DNA of 64,000 nucleotides, taken from contig NZ_BMRX01000005.1 of the NCBI RefSeq assembly GCF_014648855.1, positions 372,001-436,000 of the forward strand, in the 5' to 3' direction. The translations under genes were made by a program, and so were the position numbers. The notes beneath the pieces were generated by a model. That model was given only the letters and a program-made list of their open reading frames with translations. It did no database searches and was not told the origin of the DNA. Below are positions 5,998 through 14,237 of the stretch, in pieces. Source of the DNA: Streptomyces parvulus. Its GTDB lineage: Bacteria > Actinomycetota > Actinomycetes > Streptomycetales > Streptomycetaceae. Each line of letters opens with the position of its first letter. Positions within the stretch are counted from its first letter, which is position 1.

Positions 5998-7841
5998 GCG
6001 TGGCCTCCGTCCTGGCCGTGGTTCCGGTCGTACGGGTGGCCGTCCTGGGGGCGGCCGCCGTAGGGCTGGTCGTGCGGTGGCGGGGCGTCGGGCGCGCCGG
6101 GCGGTGGCTCGAAGGCCGACGCGTTGACGCCGCCGGCGCCGGGGCCGGCCTGGTGCGGGATGCGGGGTTCGTCGCCGTCCGCGCCGGTGTGCGCGTCGGC
6201 GTGCGCCTCGCGCTCGGCGACGACCTCCTGGACCGCCTCCAGGACACCGCGGTACCCGGAGCAGCGGCACAGGTTGCCGCACAGCGCCTGGCGGGCCTCC
6301 AGGTCGGTGGGCGCCGGGTTGCCCTCCAGGAGGTTGTGCACGGTCATCGCCATGCCGGGCACGCAGAAGCCGCACTGCACCGCGCCGCGCCGGGCGAGCG
6401 CCCGCTGCACGTCCGACGGCTGCCCGTCGGCGGCCAGACCCTCGACCGTCCGCACCTCGCTGCCGGCGGAGGTGACGGCCGGGACCAGGCAGGAGGCGAC
6501 GAGCCGTCCGTCGACCTGCACGTTGCAGGCGCCGCACTCGCCCTGCGAGCAGCCGTCCTTGGCGCCCGCGAGGCCGAGCCGCTCCCGCAGCACGTAGAGC
6601 AGCGACTCGCCGATCCAGGCGTCGGTGACGGGCCGGTCGGTGCCGTTGACCCGCAGCACGTAGGAGGCGAGGGGGTGTTCCTCGTGCGCGGCGGCGGGGG
6701 CGTGCTCGCCGTCGGCGGGCGGGGCGGGCTGCACGCCCGCGGGTGCGTCCGTCTCCGCGTCGGCGGGGGCGTCGGTGTGCGCCTCGCCGGCGGTCTCGGC
6801 GTTCTCGGCGTTCTCGGCGTTCTCGGCGTTCTCGGCGTTCTCCGCGGCCTCGGCTCCCTCGGCCGGGACGGCGGGGTCGGCCGGATCGTCGGCGACGACC
6901 GCGGCCGGACCCCGTACGGGCTCCTCCGCGGCCTCCGGGCCCGATTCCGCGCCCTCGTCCTCGGCCGGGTCCGCCGGGCGCTCCACGGGGCCCTCAGGGG
7001 CCTCGTCGGTGCCACGGGGGCCGTCGGCCGCCGGGTGGTGCGCCGCCGGCGCCTCGGGACCGGCGTCGGCCGCGGGTGCGTTGGCGTAGGGATCGGCGGG
7101 GTGTCCGGGGGTGCGCGGTCCGTCGGCGTCCGGCCCGGCTCCGGGGCCGTGGTCGCCCCACGGCTGTGCGGCGGGCTGGGTCGCCCAGGGCGCGGTGGCA
7201 CCGCCGGGCAGGGTGGCCGGGGCGCCGGTGCCCCACTGCTCGGCCAGGGCGGAGGCGGTGAACTCGCCCGACTCGTCCGGCAGGTCCCCGCCGGCGACGG
7301 GGATGGACCACTGTCCGGTCACGTCCTGGCCGGAGCCCGGTTCCGCCTCCTCGGGCGGCGCGGCCTCGGAGAAGTCCCACTGGCCGGTGGCGCCGGGGCG
7401 GTAGGTGAACCCCTCGCCCTCGCCCTGCCCGGCGTGCGCGTCGTACGGCGTGGCGCCGCCGTAGGGGTCGTGCTGGGGCGGGTAGCCGCCGTATCCCTGC
7501 TGGGCGGCGTGCTCGTGCCCGCCGTCCGGCAGATGCCACTGGGTGCCGTCCACGGGGGCGGTCGGCATCGTCCAGGAGCCGGTGGCGGCCGGGTCCGTTC
7601 CGGCGGCGGGGGTGACCGTGATCTGCGGCGGCACGTAGCCGTGTCCGGGCGCGGCGAGCGGGGTGTCGGAGGAGGCGAAGAGCGCGTCCACGCCGCCCTC
7701 GGGGAGCTTCACGAAGGCGGTGGCGCCGTCGTCGTAGTCGCCCTGGGGCAGCGGGTCCCAGCGTCCGCCGCTCGGGGGCCCGGCCTCCCCGTGCCCGTCG
7801 TGCCGGTCGCCGTGCCGGTCGCCGTGCTGGTCGTCGGTCAC
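5994..7841 (-). CDS. 2Fe-2S subunit of a molybdenum hydroxylase with a long N-terminal extension
   Basis: The 615-residue product is about three to four times the usual 160-200 residues. Only residues about 390-570 are the ferredoxin-like subunit. The plant-type cluster is DGCSQGECGACN with the fourth Cys 11 residues on, and the second cluster is CGFCVPGMAM with a later CGNLCRCSGY (C-x2-C...C-x-C). Residues 1-390 are low in complexity and rich in Gly, Pro, Ala, Glu and Asp, with W-containing repeats (TGSWTMP, GTQWHLP, TGQWDFS, TGQWSIP) and five AEN units. The C-terminal tail is also Pro/Gly/His rich. The subunit carries electrons from the Mo site to FAD. The GTG start at 7841 overlaps the FAD-subunit stop (GTGA). 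The extension may tether the enzyme or partner proteins. Confidence 0.88.
   Translation of the reverse strand: MTDDQHGDRHGDRHDGHGEAGPPSGGRWDPLPQGDYDDGATAFVKLPEGGVDALFASSDTPLAAPGHGYVPPQITVTPAAGTDPAATGSWTMPTAPVDGTQWHLPDGGHEHAAQQGYGGYPPQHDPYGGATPYDAHAGQGEGEGFTYRPGATGQWDFSEAAPPEEAEPGSGQDVTGQWSIPVAGGDLPDESGEFTASALAEQWGTGAPATLPGGATAPWATQPAAQPWGDHGPGAGPDADGPRTPGHPADPYANAPAADAGPEAPAAHHPAADGPRGTDEAPEGPVERPADPAEDEGAESGPEAAEEPVRGPAAVVADDPADPAVPAEGAEAAENAENAENAENAENAETAGEAHTDAPADAETDAPAGVQPAPPADGEHAPAAAHEEHPLASYVLRVNGTDRPVTDAWIGESLLYVLRERLGLAGAKDGCSQGECGACNVQVDGRLVASCLVPAVTSAGSEVRTVEGLAADGQPSDVQRALARRGAVQCGFCVPGMAMTVHNLLEGNPAPTDLEARQALCGNLCRCSGYRGVLEAVQEVVAEREAHADAHTGADGDEPRIPHQAGPGAGGVNASAFEPPPGAPDAPPPHDQPYGGRPQDGHPYDRNHGQDGGHA
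6801..6845. repeat. Five tandem 9-bp units inside the 2Fe-2S subunit gene
   Basis: Four exact copies of GTTCTCGGC and a fifth GTTCTCCGC stand head to tail. On the coding (minus) strand each unit adds three residues of an (Ala-Glu-Asn) run in the disordered extension. This is a likely site of slippage-driven length variation between strains. Confidence 0.9.
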
Positions 7842-8731
7842 GTCAGCGCCCTCCCCAGTGCTCGTCGGGCCAGCGCGGCGACGGTGCGCCGCAGGTGCAG
7901 TACGGCGGGCGGGAGCTGCGCCACGGAGCCGTCCTCGGCCGGGGCCGGGTCGGGGATGCAGGCGGCGGCGACGTACTCGCCGAAGCCGTGCAGCGCCTCC
8001 GGGACGATCGCGCGGCCGTTGTCCCAGTCGATGAGCGAGGCCACCCACTGCTCGGCCTCCAGCGGCCGCAGCGGCATCGGCGCGATGGCGCCCACGGCAC
8101 AGCGCACCCCGCGCCGGGCGGGGTCGAGGACCAGCGCGACGGAGGCCGTGGCGCGGCCCGGGCCGGTGCGGCCGGTCGCCTTCAGGAAGACCTGCGGCGC
8201 GTGCAGCAGCGGCATGCGCACGTAGCCGATCAGCTCGCCCGCGCGGAGCATCTCCATGCCGGCCAGCAGGTGCGAGACCGGCATCTCCCGGCGGGCCCCG
8301 TCCGGGCCCGCGATGATCAGCGTGGCCTCCAGGGCGGCCAGCACCGGCAGCGCGTCCCCGGTGGGGGCGGCGGAGGCGATGTTGCCGCCCAGGGTGCCGG
8401 CGTTGCGGATCTGCGGCGGTCCGGCGGCCCGCGCGGCGGCGGCCAGCGCCGGGATGAGCGCGGCGAAGTCGGGGCGGCCCATGCGGGCGTGGGTGAGGCC
8501 CGCGCCGAGCAGCGCGTGGCCGTCCTGGTACTGCCAGCCGCGGATCTCGCTGATCCGGCCGAGGCCCACCAGCGCGGCGGGCCTGAGCTGGCCGGAGTTG
8601 ACCGCGGCCATCAGGTCGGTGCCGCCCGCGACGGGGACGGCGGCGGGCATGGCGGCCAGTGCCGCCACGGCCTCGTCCAGAGTCGTGGGCAGCGTGACGG
8701 CCTGCGCCGCCTGCGGTGCGTGCGTGGTCAA
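7838..8731 (-). CDS. FAD-binding subunit of the molybdenum hydroxylase
   Basis: The 297-residue product belongs to the FAD_binding_5/CO-dehydrogenase medium-subunit family. It has PVAGGTDLMAAVNSGQLRPA near residue 30 and RNAGTLGGNIASAAPTGDAL near residue 110, both flavin-contacting motifs, and a C-terminal domain with KATGRTGPGRATASVALVLD. It passes electrons from the 2Fe-2S subunit to NAD or another acceptor. I place the start at TTG 8731 (MTTHAPQAAQ after initiation) because GGGAAGGGG lies about 8 bases upstream; the open frame extends further, but the added residues look non-coding. It is the first gene of the minus-strand operon FAD - 2Fe-2S - Mo, all joined by GTGA overlaps. The 241-bp gap upstream (8732-8972) must hold the promoter; I see no clear operator there. 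Confidence 0.87.
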   Translation of the reverse strand: MTTHAPQAAQAVTLPTTLDEAVAALAAMPAAVPVAGGTDLMAAVNSGQLRPAALVGLGRISEIRGWQYQDGHALLGAGLTHARMGRPDFAALIPALAAAARAAGPPQIRNAGTLGGNIASAAPTGDALPVLAALEATLIIAGPDGARREMPVSHLLAGMEMLRAGELIGYVRMPLLHAPQVFLKATGRTGPGRATASVALVLDPARRGVRCAVGAIAPMPLRPLEAEQWVASLIDWDNGRAIVPEALHGFGEYVAAACIPDPAPAEDGSVAQLPPAVLHLRRTVAALARRALGRALT

Positions 8732-8972
8732 ACCGACTGCCCCTTCCCGCTGTCCCACCTGGTCCCGCCCATGTGGCCGTACGGTACGACCTGACAGGGC
8801 GGACGTGGCAACTCTGGCACATCTTTGCAGGGGCCGAACGCAGGGGTCCGCTAGGAGGCATTCGCCCGACTCGTCCACAAGACAGCGGGTATACCTGGGG
8901 ATCGCCGGTGATCGGACCTACGCGCGATGCGCGCGAGTTGCCACTCTCAGGTGACGTTCGGGGGCTTTCTCC

Positions 8973-10595
8973 TTACTTGTTCGGTGGTGGTCCGTCGAGC
9001 GGCCGCCCGAGCACGCCGGGGCGCCGCTGCCAGGGCAGTGGACCGCCGGGCGGCCGGTAGGCGACGCCCAGGGCGTCAAGTCGCCGGTAGTGGGCGGCCA
9101 TCCGGCCCTCGAAGGCGTCGAAGTCCCGGTCGGCCGGGGCGGGCAGGGCGCTCCAGGAGACCTCGGCGAACGCGGCGAGCCGCGGGAAGGTCTGGTAGTC
9201 GACGCGCGCCTGGTTCTCCATCACCTCGGTCCACACGTTCGCCTGGGTGCCGATCACATGTCCGGACTCGTCCGGTGTCAGTTCCGCCGGAACCGGCTCG
9301 AACCGGTACACGTCCTCCAGGGTGCGCACGAAGCCGATCGGCACCGGCTCGTCCTCCCCTGCGTGCTGCCGGTGGTCCAGGTACACCTGCTGCTCGGGGC
9401 ACATCACCACGTCGTGCCCCGCGCGCGCGGCGGCGATCCCGCCGGCGTACCCGCGCCAGGAGGCCACGGCCGCGCCCTTGGCGAGACCGCCCTCCAGGAT
9501 CTCGTCCCAGCCGATGAGCCGGCGTCCGCGTTCGCTCAGCCAGGTGTCGAAGTGCTGGATGAACCAGGCCTGGAGTTCGTCCTCGTCGGCCAGCGCGAGT
9601 TCCCTGATGCGGGCCTGCGCCGTGGCCGAGCGCCGCCACTGCTCCTTGGGGCATTCGTCGCCGCCGATGTGGATGAACTCCGAGGGGAAAAGCTCCAGGA
9701 GTTCCTCGAACACGCCCTCGTAGAACCGCAGTGTGTTCTCGGTGGGCGCGAGTACGTTCGGGGAGACGCCCCAGGTGTCCCAGACGGAGAGCGCGGTGGT
9801 GTCGATCACATCGGTGTTGCCGAGTTCCGGATACGCGGCGATCGCCGCCTGCGAGTGGCCCGGTACGTCGATTTCGGGGACGACGGTGATGTGCCGTTCG
9901 GCGGCGTAGGCGACGATCTCCCGGATGTCCTCCTGGGTGTAGTAACCACCGTGGGGTTTGTCCTCCCAGAGCGGCGAGGCGCGGTGGCCGTATTTGGTGC
10001 GGGCCCGCCAGGAGCCGGTCTCGGTGAGCTTCGGGTACCGCCTGATCTCGACGCGCCAGCCCTGGTCGTCCGTCAGGTGGAAGTGCAGGACGTTGAGTTT
10101 GTGGGCGGCCATCAGGTCCAGGTAGCGCAGGACGCCGTCCTTCGGCATGAAGTGCCGGGCGACGTCCAGCATCAGTCCGCGCCAGCGGAAGCGGGGCGCG
10201 TCCTCGATCCGGACCAACGGCAGCCGCCACCGGCGGTCGGGCAGCGGCGCGCGCCGGAAGGCGTCCGGGCCGAGCAGCTGCCGCAGCGTCTGGGCGCCCC
10301 AGAGGAGGCCGGCGGGCCCGCCGCCGGTCAGCCGCACGCCGGTCGGTGCGACGTCGAGGAGGTAGCCCTCGTCGGGCAGTGCGGCGTCGAGGGACAGGCG
10401 GATCACGCCGTCGTCCCCCGTGCCGGGGGCCAGCGGCAGGCCGGTCGCCGCGCCCAGCGTGGCGCGCAGCCACCGTTCGGTCGTCCCGGTGCCCTCGTCC
10501 GCCACCACCCCGGTCTCCGGACCGAGGGTGAAGAAACCGCCCTCGCCGGAGGTCACTTGCACGGGCTGGGGAATCACGTCCGTCACGTCCGTCAC
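8973..10595 (-). CDS. Cytoplasmic beta-N-acetylhexosaminidase, GH20
   Basis: The 540-residue enzyme has the GH20b N-terminal domain (about 1-130) and the GH20 barrel (about 135-490). The catalytic Asp-Glu pair sits in HIGGDECPKEQW near residue 312. Other family motifs are HFHLTDDQGWRVEIRRYP, EIDVPGHSQAAIAAYPEL and a WDEILEGG segment. There is no signal peptide, so it should hydrolyse GlcNAc-containing disaccharides after import. It is the last gene of a minus-strand operon behind a binding protein and two permeases, one base after the permease stop (TGA C GTG). Three in-frame GTG codons (10595, 10586, 10577) are possible starts; AAGGA before the first favours 10595. The order matches SCO2946-SCO2943 as I recall. 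The pathway is chito-oligosaccharide or recycled peptidoglycan amino-sugar use. Confidence 0.92.
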   Translation of the reverse strand: MTDVTDVIPQPVQVTSGEGGFFTLGPETGVVADEGTGTTERWLRATLGAATGLPLAPGTGDDGVIRLSLDAALPDEGYLLDVAPTGVRLTGGGPAGLLWGAQTLRQLLGPDAFRRAPLPDRRWRLPLVRIEDAPRFRWRGLMLDVARHFMPKDGVLRYLDLMAAHKLNVLHFHLTDDQGWRVEIRRYPKLTETGSWRARTKYGHRASPLWEDKPHGGYYTQEDIREIVAYAAERHITVVPEIDVPGHSQAAIAAYPELGNTDVIDTTALSVWDTWGVSPNVLAPTENTLRFYEGVFEELLELFPSEFIHIGGDECPKEQWRRSATAQARIRELALADEDELQAWFIQHFDTWLSERGRRLIGWDEILEGGLAKGAAVASWRGYAGGIAAARAGHDVVMCPEQQVYLDHRQHAGEDEPVPIGFVRTLEDVYRFEPVPAELTPDESGHVIGTQANVWTEVMENQARVDYQTFPRLAAFAEVSWSALPAPADRDFDAFEGRMAAHYRRLDALGVAYRPPGGPLPWQRRPGVLGRPLDGPPPNK

Positions 10596-10596
10596 G

Positions 10597-11454
10597 TCAG
10601 TCCTTTACCGCTCCGCCGAGGCCGGAGACGAGTCGTCGTTGTACGAGTACGAAGAAGACCAGCACCGGAATCGTCATCACCGTGGAGCCGGCCATTACGC
10701 CGCCCCAGTCGGGATCGTCCGGCTTGTAGAAGACCAGCAGAGCCATCGGCAGCGTCGACTGCGAGGTGTCGCTGATGATGAACGACTTGGCGAACAGGAA
10801 GTCGTTCCAGGTCGAGATGAAGGAGAAGACGCTGGTCGCCACGAGCCCCGGGAAGACCAGCGGGAAAAGGATCTGCCACAGGAATCGCGAGCGGCTCGCC
10901 CCGTCCATGTGGGCGGCTTCCTCCAGGGCTTCCGGCACCGCTTTCACGAAGCCCCGCAGCATCCAGATCGCGAAGGGCAGCGAGAAGGCGATGTGGGGCA
11001 GGATCAGCGAGCCCAGGGTGTTCAGCTGGCCGGCGTCCCGCATGAGGAAGAACAGCGGGATGGTGAGCGCCTCCACGGGCACCATCTGGGCCACCAGGAA
11101 CATGATGAGCAGGGTGGTCCGGAAACGGAACCGGAATCGCGTCACCGCCGTCGCCGCGAGGAACGCGATCAGCGCCGAGGCGACCACGACGGTGCCCGCC
11201 ACGAGCAGGCTGTTGAGGAAGTAACGGCCGAATTCCTGCTGCCCGAAGACCCGCCGGAAGGAGTCCAGGGTGGGCGCCAGCGTCCACGGCCGCGGTTCGC
11301 TCGACTCGATCTCGCCGGCCGGTTTGAAGGCGCTCAGCACCATCCAGTAGAGCGGGAAGGCGACCACGACCGCGATCAGCAGCGCGGACGCCTCGGCCGC
11401 CAGCCGCCACGGCCGGCGCACCCGCGGGCGGGGAAGACGCAGCGGAAGATTCAC
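10597..11454 (-). CDS. Sugar ABC transporter permease (MalG type)
   Basis: The 285-residue product has six predicted membrane helices and the permease EAA loop, here EALEEAAHMDGASRSRFLWQ followed by ILFPLVFPGL, which contacts a shared ATPase. The C terminus (RRLVSGLGGAVKD) is typical of carbohydrate-uptake family 1 MalG-like subunits. It pairs with the permease encoded just upstream and with the lipoprotein at 12413. No ATPase gene is present, as is usual in Streptomyces where MsiK serves many sugar importers. The GTG start at 11454 overlaps the upstream stop (GTGA). Confidence 0.92.
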   Translation of the reverse strand: MNLPLRLPRPRVRRPWRLAAEASALLIAVVVAFPLYWMVLSAFKPAGEIESSEPRPWTLAPTLDSFRRVFGQQEFGRYFLNSLLVAGTVVVASALIAFLAATAVTRFRFRFRTTLLIMFLVAQMVPVEALTIPLFFLMRDAGQLNTLGSLILPHIAFSLPFAIWMLRGFVKAVPEALEEAAHMDGASRSRFLWQILFPLVFPGLVATSVFSFISTWNDFLFAKSFIISDTSQSTLPMALLVFYKPDDPDWGGVMAGSTVMTIPVLVFFVLVQRRLVSGLGGAVKD

Positions 11455-12416
11455 AGTTCCTCCCCCTGGCGGCGCAGCAGCCGCAGGTAGACCAGCGTCA
11501 CGGCGAGCAGGATCAGCAGCATCACGACGCCGATCGCCGAGCCGAGGCTGTACTGCGAGGACGCGAAGGCCTTCTGGTAGGCGTAGACGTTGAGGACCAG
11601 GTTCTGGCCGGCGATGCCGCCGCCGTTCGTCATGACGTAGATCTGGGTGAAGACCTTGAAGTCCCAGATGACCGACTGGATGGTGACGACCACCAGGATC
11701 GGCCGGAGCATCGGCGCCAGCACCGAGCGCCAGATCCGCCACTGCGAGGCGCCGTCCAGCGCGGCCGCCTCCAGCACCTCACCGGGCACGGCCTTGATCC
11801 CGGCGTAGACGGTCACCATGACGAACGGGAAGGAGCACCAGACCACTTCGAGCAGGACGAGCAGGAAGGCGCTGTAGCGCCCGTACGTCCAGGAGTGGTC
11901 GCCCAGGCCGAGCATCCGGTTGACGGGTCCGAAGTCGGGGTCGAACAGCAGCAGCCACACCGTGGATCCGGTCACCGCCGGGGTGGCCCACGCACCGAGG
12001 GCGGCCAGCATCAGCACCAGCCGCGGCACGGCCCGCACCCGGGTGAGCAGCACGGCCAGCGCGCACCCGACGGCGAGCGTGGACACGACGCAGGCGGCGG
12101 CGAACACGACGGTGGCGAGCAGCACCCGCCAGAACTCCCCGTCCCCGAACAGCTCCGCGTAGTTCCCGAACCCCCGGAAGGCCGTCGCCTCCCCACCGGA
12201 CACCTGCGCCTGCGTGTACTCCAGGAAGGAGATCAGCCCGAGCTGGTAGACGGGGTAGACGAGCAGCCCACCGAGGACGACGAGAGCGGGCGCGAGATAG
12301 ATCCAGGGGGTCCTGGACGCGCCCCCGAAGGGGCGCGGGGAACTGCGCGAAGTACCCCGACGCACCCGCACCCGCCCCCGAACAGCACCACCCGAGCTAC
12401 TAGGCGAAACCGTCAT
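11451..12416 (-). CDS. Sugar ABC transporter permease (MalF type)
   Basis: The 321-residue product has six membrane helices (the first at WIYLAPALVVLGGLLVYPVY) and the EAA loop LEAAALDGASQWRIWRSVLA. It is the first permease of the amino-sugar operon; the ATG at 12416 overlaps the binding-protein stop (ATGA). The cytoplasmic N terminus is unusually Arg/Ser rich (VRGRVRVRRGTSRSSPRPFG), and its DNA at 12331-12350 is identical over 20 bases to an intergenic repeat at 16477-16496. A dispersed Streptomyces repeat thus seems to have been absorbed into the coding sequence, lengthening a non-essential tail. Confidence 0.9.
   Translation of the reverse strand: MTVSPSSSGGAVRGRVRVRRGTSRSSPRPFGGASRTPWIYLAPALVVLGGLLVYPVYQLGLISFLEYTQAQVSGGEATAFRGFGNYAELFGDGEFWRVLLATVVFAAACVVSTLAVGCALAVLLTRVRAVPRLVLMLAALGAWATPAVTGSTVWLLLFDPDFGPVNRMLGLGDHSWTYGRYSAFLLVLLEVVWCSFPFVMVTVYAGIKAVPGEVLEAAALDGASQWRIWRSVLAPMLRPILVVVTIQSVIWDFKVFTQIYVMTNGGGIAGQNLVLNVYAYQKAFASSQYSLGSAIGVVMLLILLAVTLVYLRLLRRQGEEL
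12331..12350. repeat. Dispersed repeat copy inside a permease gene
   Basis: GGGCGCGGGGAACTGCGCGA here is identical to 16477-16496. The flanks are also similar: both copies are followed by a C-rich CGCACCCGC tract. From memory the motif is very common between Streptomyces genes, so its presence within a coding N terminus is notable. Confidence 0.7.
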
Positions 12417-13711
12417 CCGGCGGAGCCAAACGCCGCGTCCATCTTCTTCGCGGCATCCCCGGCGGCAGCGTCGACGTCCTTCTTGCCGCTGACCACCTCC
12501 TGGAACATCGTCGGCAGCACCTGCGAGGAGTCGATCGTCGCCCACGCCGGCGAGGCCGGGACGAACTTCGTGCCGGCGGCGAGCGTGTCCACGAACGGCT
12601 TCACGAACGGCTCCTCCTTGGCCACCTGCTGGCGCACGTCCGTGAAGGTCGGCAGGAAGCCCATCGCCTCGAACAGGTCGGCCTGCGCCTTCTTGGAGGC
12701 GAGCCGCTTCATCAGGTCGACGGCGAGCGTGCGGTGCGAGGTGCTCTTCAGGACGCCGATGTTGTTGCCGCCGGCGAAGGCCGGGGCGACGGAGCCGGGC
12801 TCGACTCCGGGCAGCGGCACCACCGCGTACTTGCCCTTGACCGTGCCGGCCTCCACGGCCTGGTGGCTGAAGTCGCCGCCGATCGCCATGGCCGCCTTGC
12901 CCGAGGCGAAGGCCGTGACGGTGTCGTTGCCGCCCATGCCGGCGCACTTGGCGGCCGGGCAGTTGTCGTCGCCGAACAGCGACGTGTACGCCTCGATGCC
13001 CTTGCGCGCGGCGGCGCTGTCGATCGCCGCCGCGTAGGAGCCGCCCTTGCCGGTGGCCAGTTCACCGCCGTTGGCCCAGATGAACGGCATCGCGCCGTAG
13101 GTGTAGGCACCGCCGACCGCGAGGCCGTACAACCCGGGCTTGGCGGCCCTGACCTGCTTGGCGGTGGAGGCCACCTCCGCCAGCGTCCGCGGGACGTCGA
13201 GGTCCAGTTCCTCGAAGACGTCGGTGCGGTAGTACAGGGCGCGGACGCCGACGAAGTAGGGGGCTCCGTAGACCTTGCCGTCCACCGTGACCGACTGGCG
13301 GGCGGTGGGGTCGGTGTCCTTGGCCTCGTCCCAGGCACCGAACTCCTCGGTGACGTCGGCGAGTCCGCCGTCCTTCACGTAGCCGGCCGTGTCGGTGTTG
13401 CCGAACTCGATGACGTCCGGGGCGCTCTTGGGGTCGTTGAACGCGGCCTTGATGCGCTGGGCGCGGGTCTCGACGGGGATGTACTCGACGCTGACCTCGG
13501 TGTCCTCGTGCGCCTTCTCGAAGTCGGCGAGGACCGCGTCGACGACCTTCTCCTTGGGCTTGGTGTCGACTTCCTGGAAGAGCCAGACCCGTAGCGTGCC
13601 GCTCTTCTCGTCCTTGCCGGAGGAGGAGTTGTCGGACGTCTGGGGGGCGCAGGCGGTCGCGGAGACGACGGCGGCGGCCAGCAGTACGGCCAGGCGGGGG
13701 GCGAGCTTCAT
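12413..13711 (-). CDS. Extracellular sugar-binding lipoprotein of an ABC importer
   Basis: The 432-residue product starts MKLAPRLAVLLAAAVVSATA with a lipoprotein signal ending at Cys21 (SATAC). It then has the family-1 solute-binding fold with GTLRVWLFQEVDTKPKEKVV, APDVIEFGNTDTAGYVKDGG and YGAPYFVGVRALYYRTDVF. Binding proteins of this group take up oligosaccharides; the GH20 gene at the operon's end points to N-acetylglucosamine-containing ones. GGAGGAA precedes the ATG at 13711, and the stop overlaps the next gene (ATGA). A DasR-like site at 13807-13822 and a palindrome at 13734-13748 lie upstream. Confidence 0.92.
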   Translation of the reverse strand: MKLAPRLAVLLAAAVVSATACAPQTSDNSSSGKDEKSGTLRVWLFQEVDTKPKEKVVDAVLADFEKAHEDTEVSVEYIPVETRAQRIKAAFNDPKSAPDVIEFGNTDTAGYVKDGGLADVTEEFGAWDEAKDTDPTARQSVTVDGKVYGAPYFVGVRALYYRTDVFEELDLDVPRTLAEVASTAKQVRAAKPGLYGLAVGGAYTYGAMPFIWANGGELATGKGGSYAAAIDSAAARKGIEAYTSLFGDDNCPAAKCAGMGGNDTVTAFASGKAAMAIGGDFSHQAVEAGTVKGKYAVVPLPGVEPGSVAPAFAGGNNIGVLKSTSHRTLAVDLMKRLASKKAQADLFEAMGFLPTFTDVRQQVAKEEPFVKPFVDTLAAGTKFVPASPAWATIDSSQVLPTMFQEVVSGKKDVDAAAGDAAKKMDAAFGSAG

Positions 13712-13733
13712 GGAGTGTTCCTCCGGACGTGCG

Positions 13734-13748
13734 TTGCAACATATGCAA
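13734..13748. promoter_or_regulatory. TTGCA-N5-TGCAA inverted repeat
   Basis: The dyad TTGCAACATATGCAA is centred 30 bp upstream of the binding-protein ATG at 13711. Its spacing and form suit a LacI- or GntR-type sugar repressor, but the regulator is unknown and no such gene lies beside it. Confidence 0.45.
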
Positions 13749-13806
13749 TGACGGTTTCGCTCTGCACAACACCCAGGAGAGTAGGGAGTACATGAACATG
13801 TCCACA

Positions 13807-13822
13807 AGAGGTCTGAACCAGT
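13807..13822 (-). promoter_or_regulatory. Candidate DasR-responsive element (dre)
   Basis: Read on the minus strand the 16-mer is ACTGGTTCAGACCTCT. The known dre consensus is ACTGGTCTAGACCACT, so 13 of 16 positions agree and both half-sites TGGT and GACC are kept. It lies about 96 bp upstream of the first gene of the amino-sugar operon, whose contents fit the DasR (GlcNAc-sensing GntR) regulon. Binding has not been shown here. Confidence 0.6.
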
Positions 13823-13855
13823 TAGTGACGCCGGGGCACCGCACCCGGAACGCGC

Positions 13856-13897
13856 GAAGGCCCCCGGAGTGCGCGCGGGCACACTCCGGGGGCCTTC
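13856..13897 (-). terminator. Strong hairpin terminator after the DUF3039 gene
   Basis: A perfect 16-bp stem (13856-13871 with 13882-13897, GAAGGCCCCCGGAGTG and its complement) and a 10-base loop stand 26 bp after the DUF3039 stop. The hairpin also separates that gene from the promoter of the sugar operon. Confidence 0.8.
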
Positions 13898-13922
13898 GGG
13901 ACAGTCTCTTGGGGCGGAACCG

Positions 13923-14207
13923 CTACTTCTTGTCGCCGCCCTTGCCCTCGTCCCCGCCGCCGCTCATGGACTCGTAGATCTCCTTGCACATGGGGCAGAC
14001 CGGGTACTTCTTGGGGTCGCGGCCCGGCACCCAGACCTTGCCGCACAGCGCGACGACGGGGGTGCCGTCGAGGGCGCTCGCCATGATCTTGTCCTTCTGG
14101 ACGTAATGGGCGAAGCGCTCGTGGTCGCCGTCACCGTGGGACGTCTGCGGCGTCGGCTCAACGAGGGTCCCCGTACCAGTCCCGCGCTCGGGCTCGAGAG
14201 TGCTCAT
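13923..14207 (-). CDS. DUF3039 small zinc-ribbon-like protein
   Basis: The 94-residue product (MSTLEPERGTGTGTLVEPTP) contains HYVQKDKIMASALDGTPVVA, then LCGKVWVPGRDPKKYPVCPM and CKEIYE. The CPMC pair together with the earlier Cys and a His could hold a metal. The family is conserved in actinobacteria and has no known function. I prefer the ATG at 14207 to the TTG at 14216 because family members start at this Met. It is monocistronic with its own terminator. Confidence 0.82.
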   Translation of the reverse strand: MSTLEPERGTGTGTLVEPTPQTSHGDGDHERFAHYVQKDKIMASALDGTPVVALCGKVWVPGRDPKKYPVCPMCKEIYESMSGGGDEGKGGDKK

Positions 14208-14237
14208 AAGGGCCAAGGGTACTGAAGCTCACAGGCT

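Noticed and set aside
2789..6247. Very long minus-strand frame of 1152 codons overlapping the molybdenum hydroxylase large subunit
   Set aside because: Arg/Pro-rich shadow of high-GC genes in other frames; it crosses real genes and lacks any domain.
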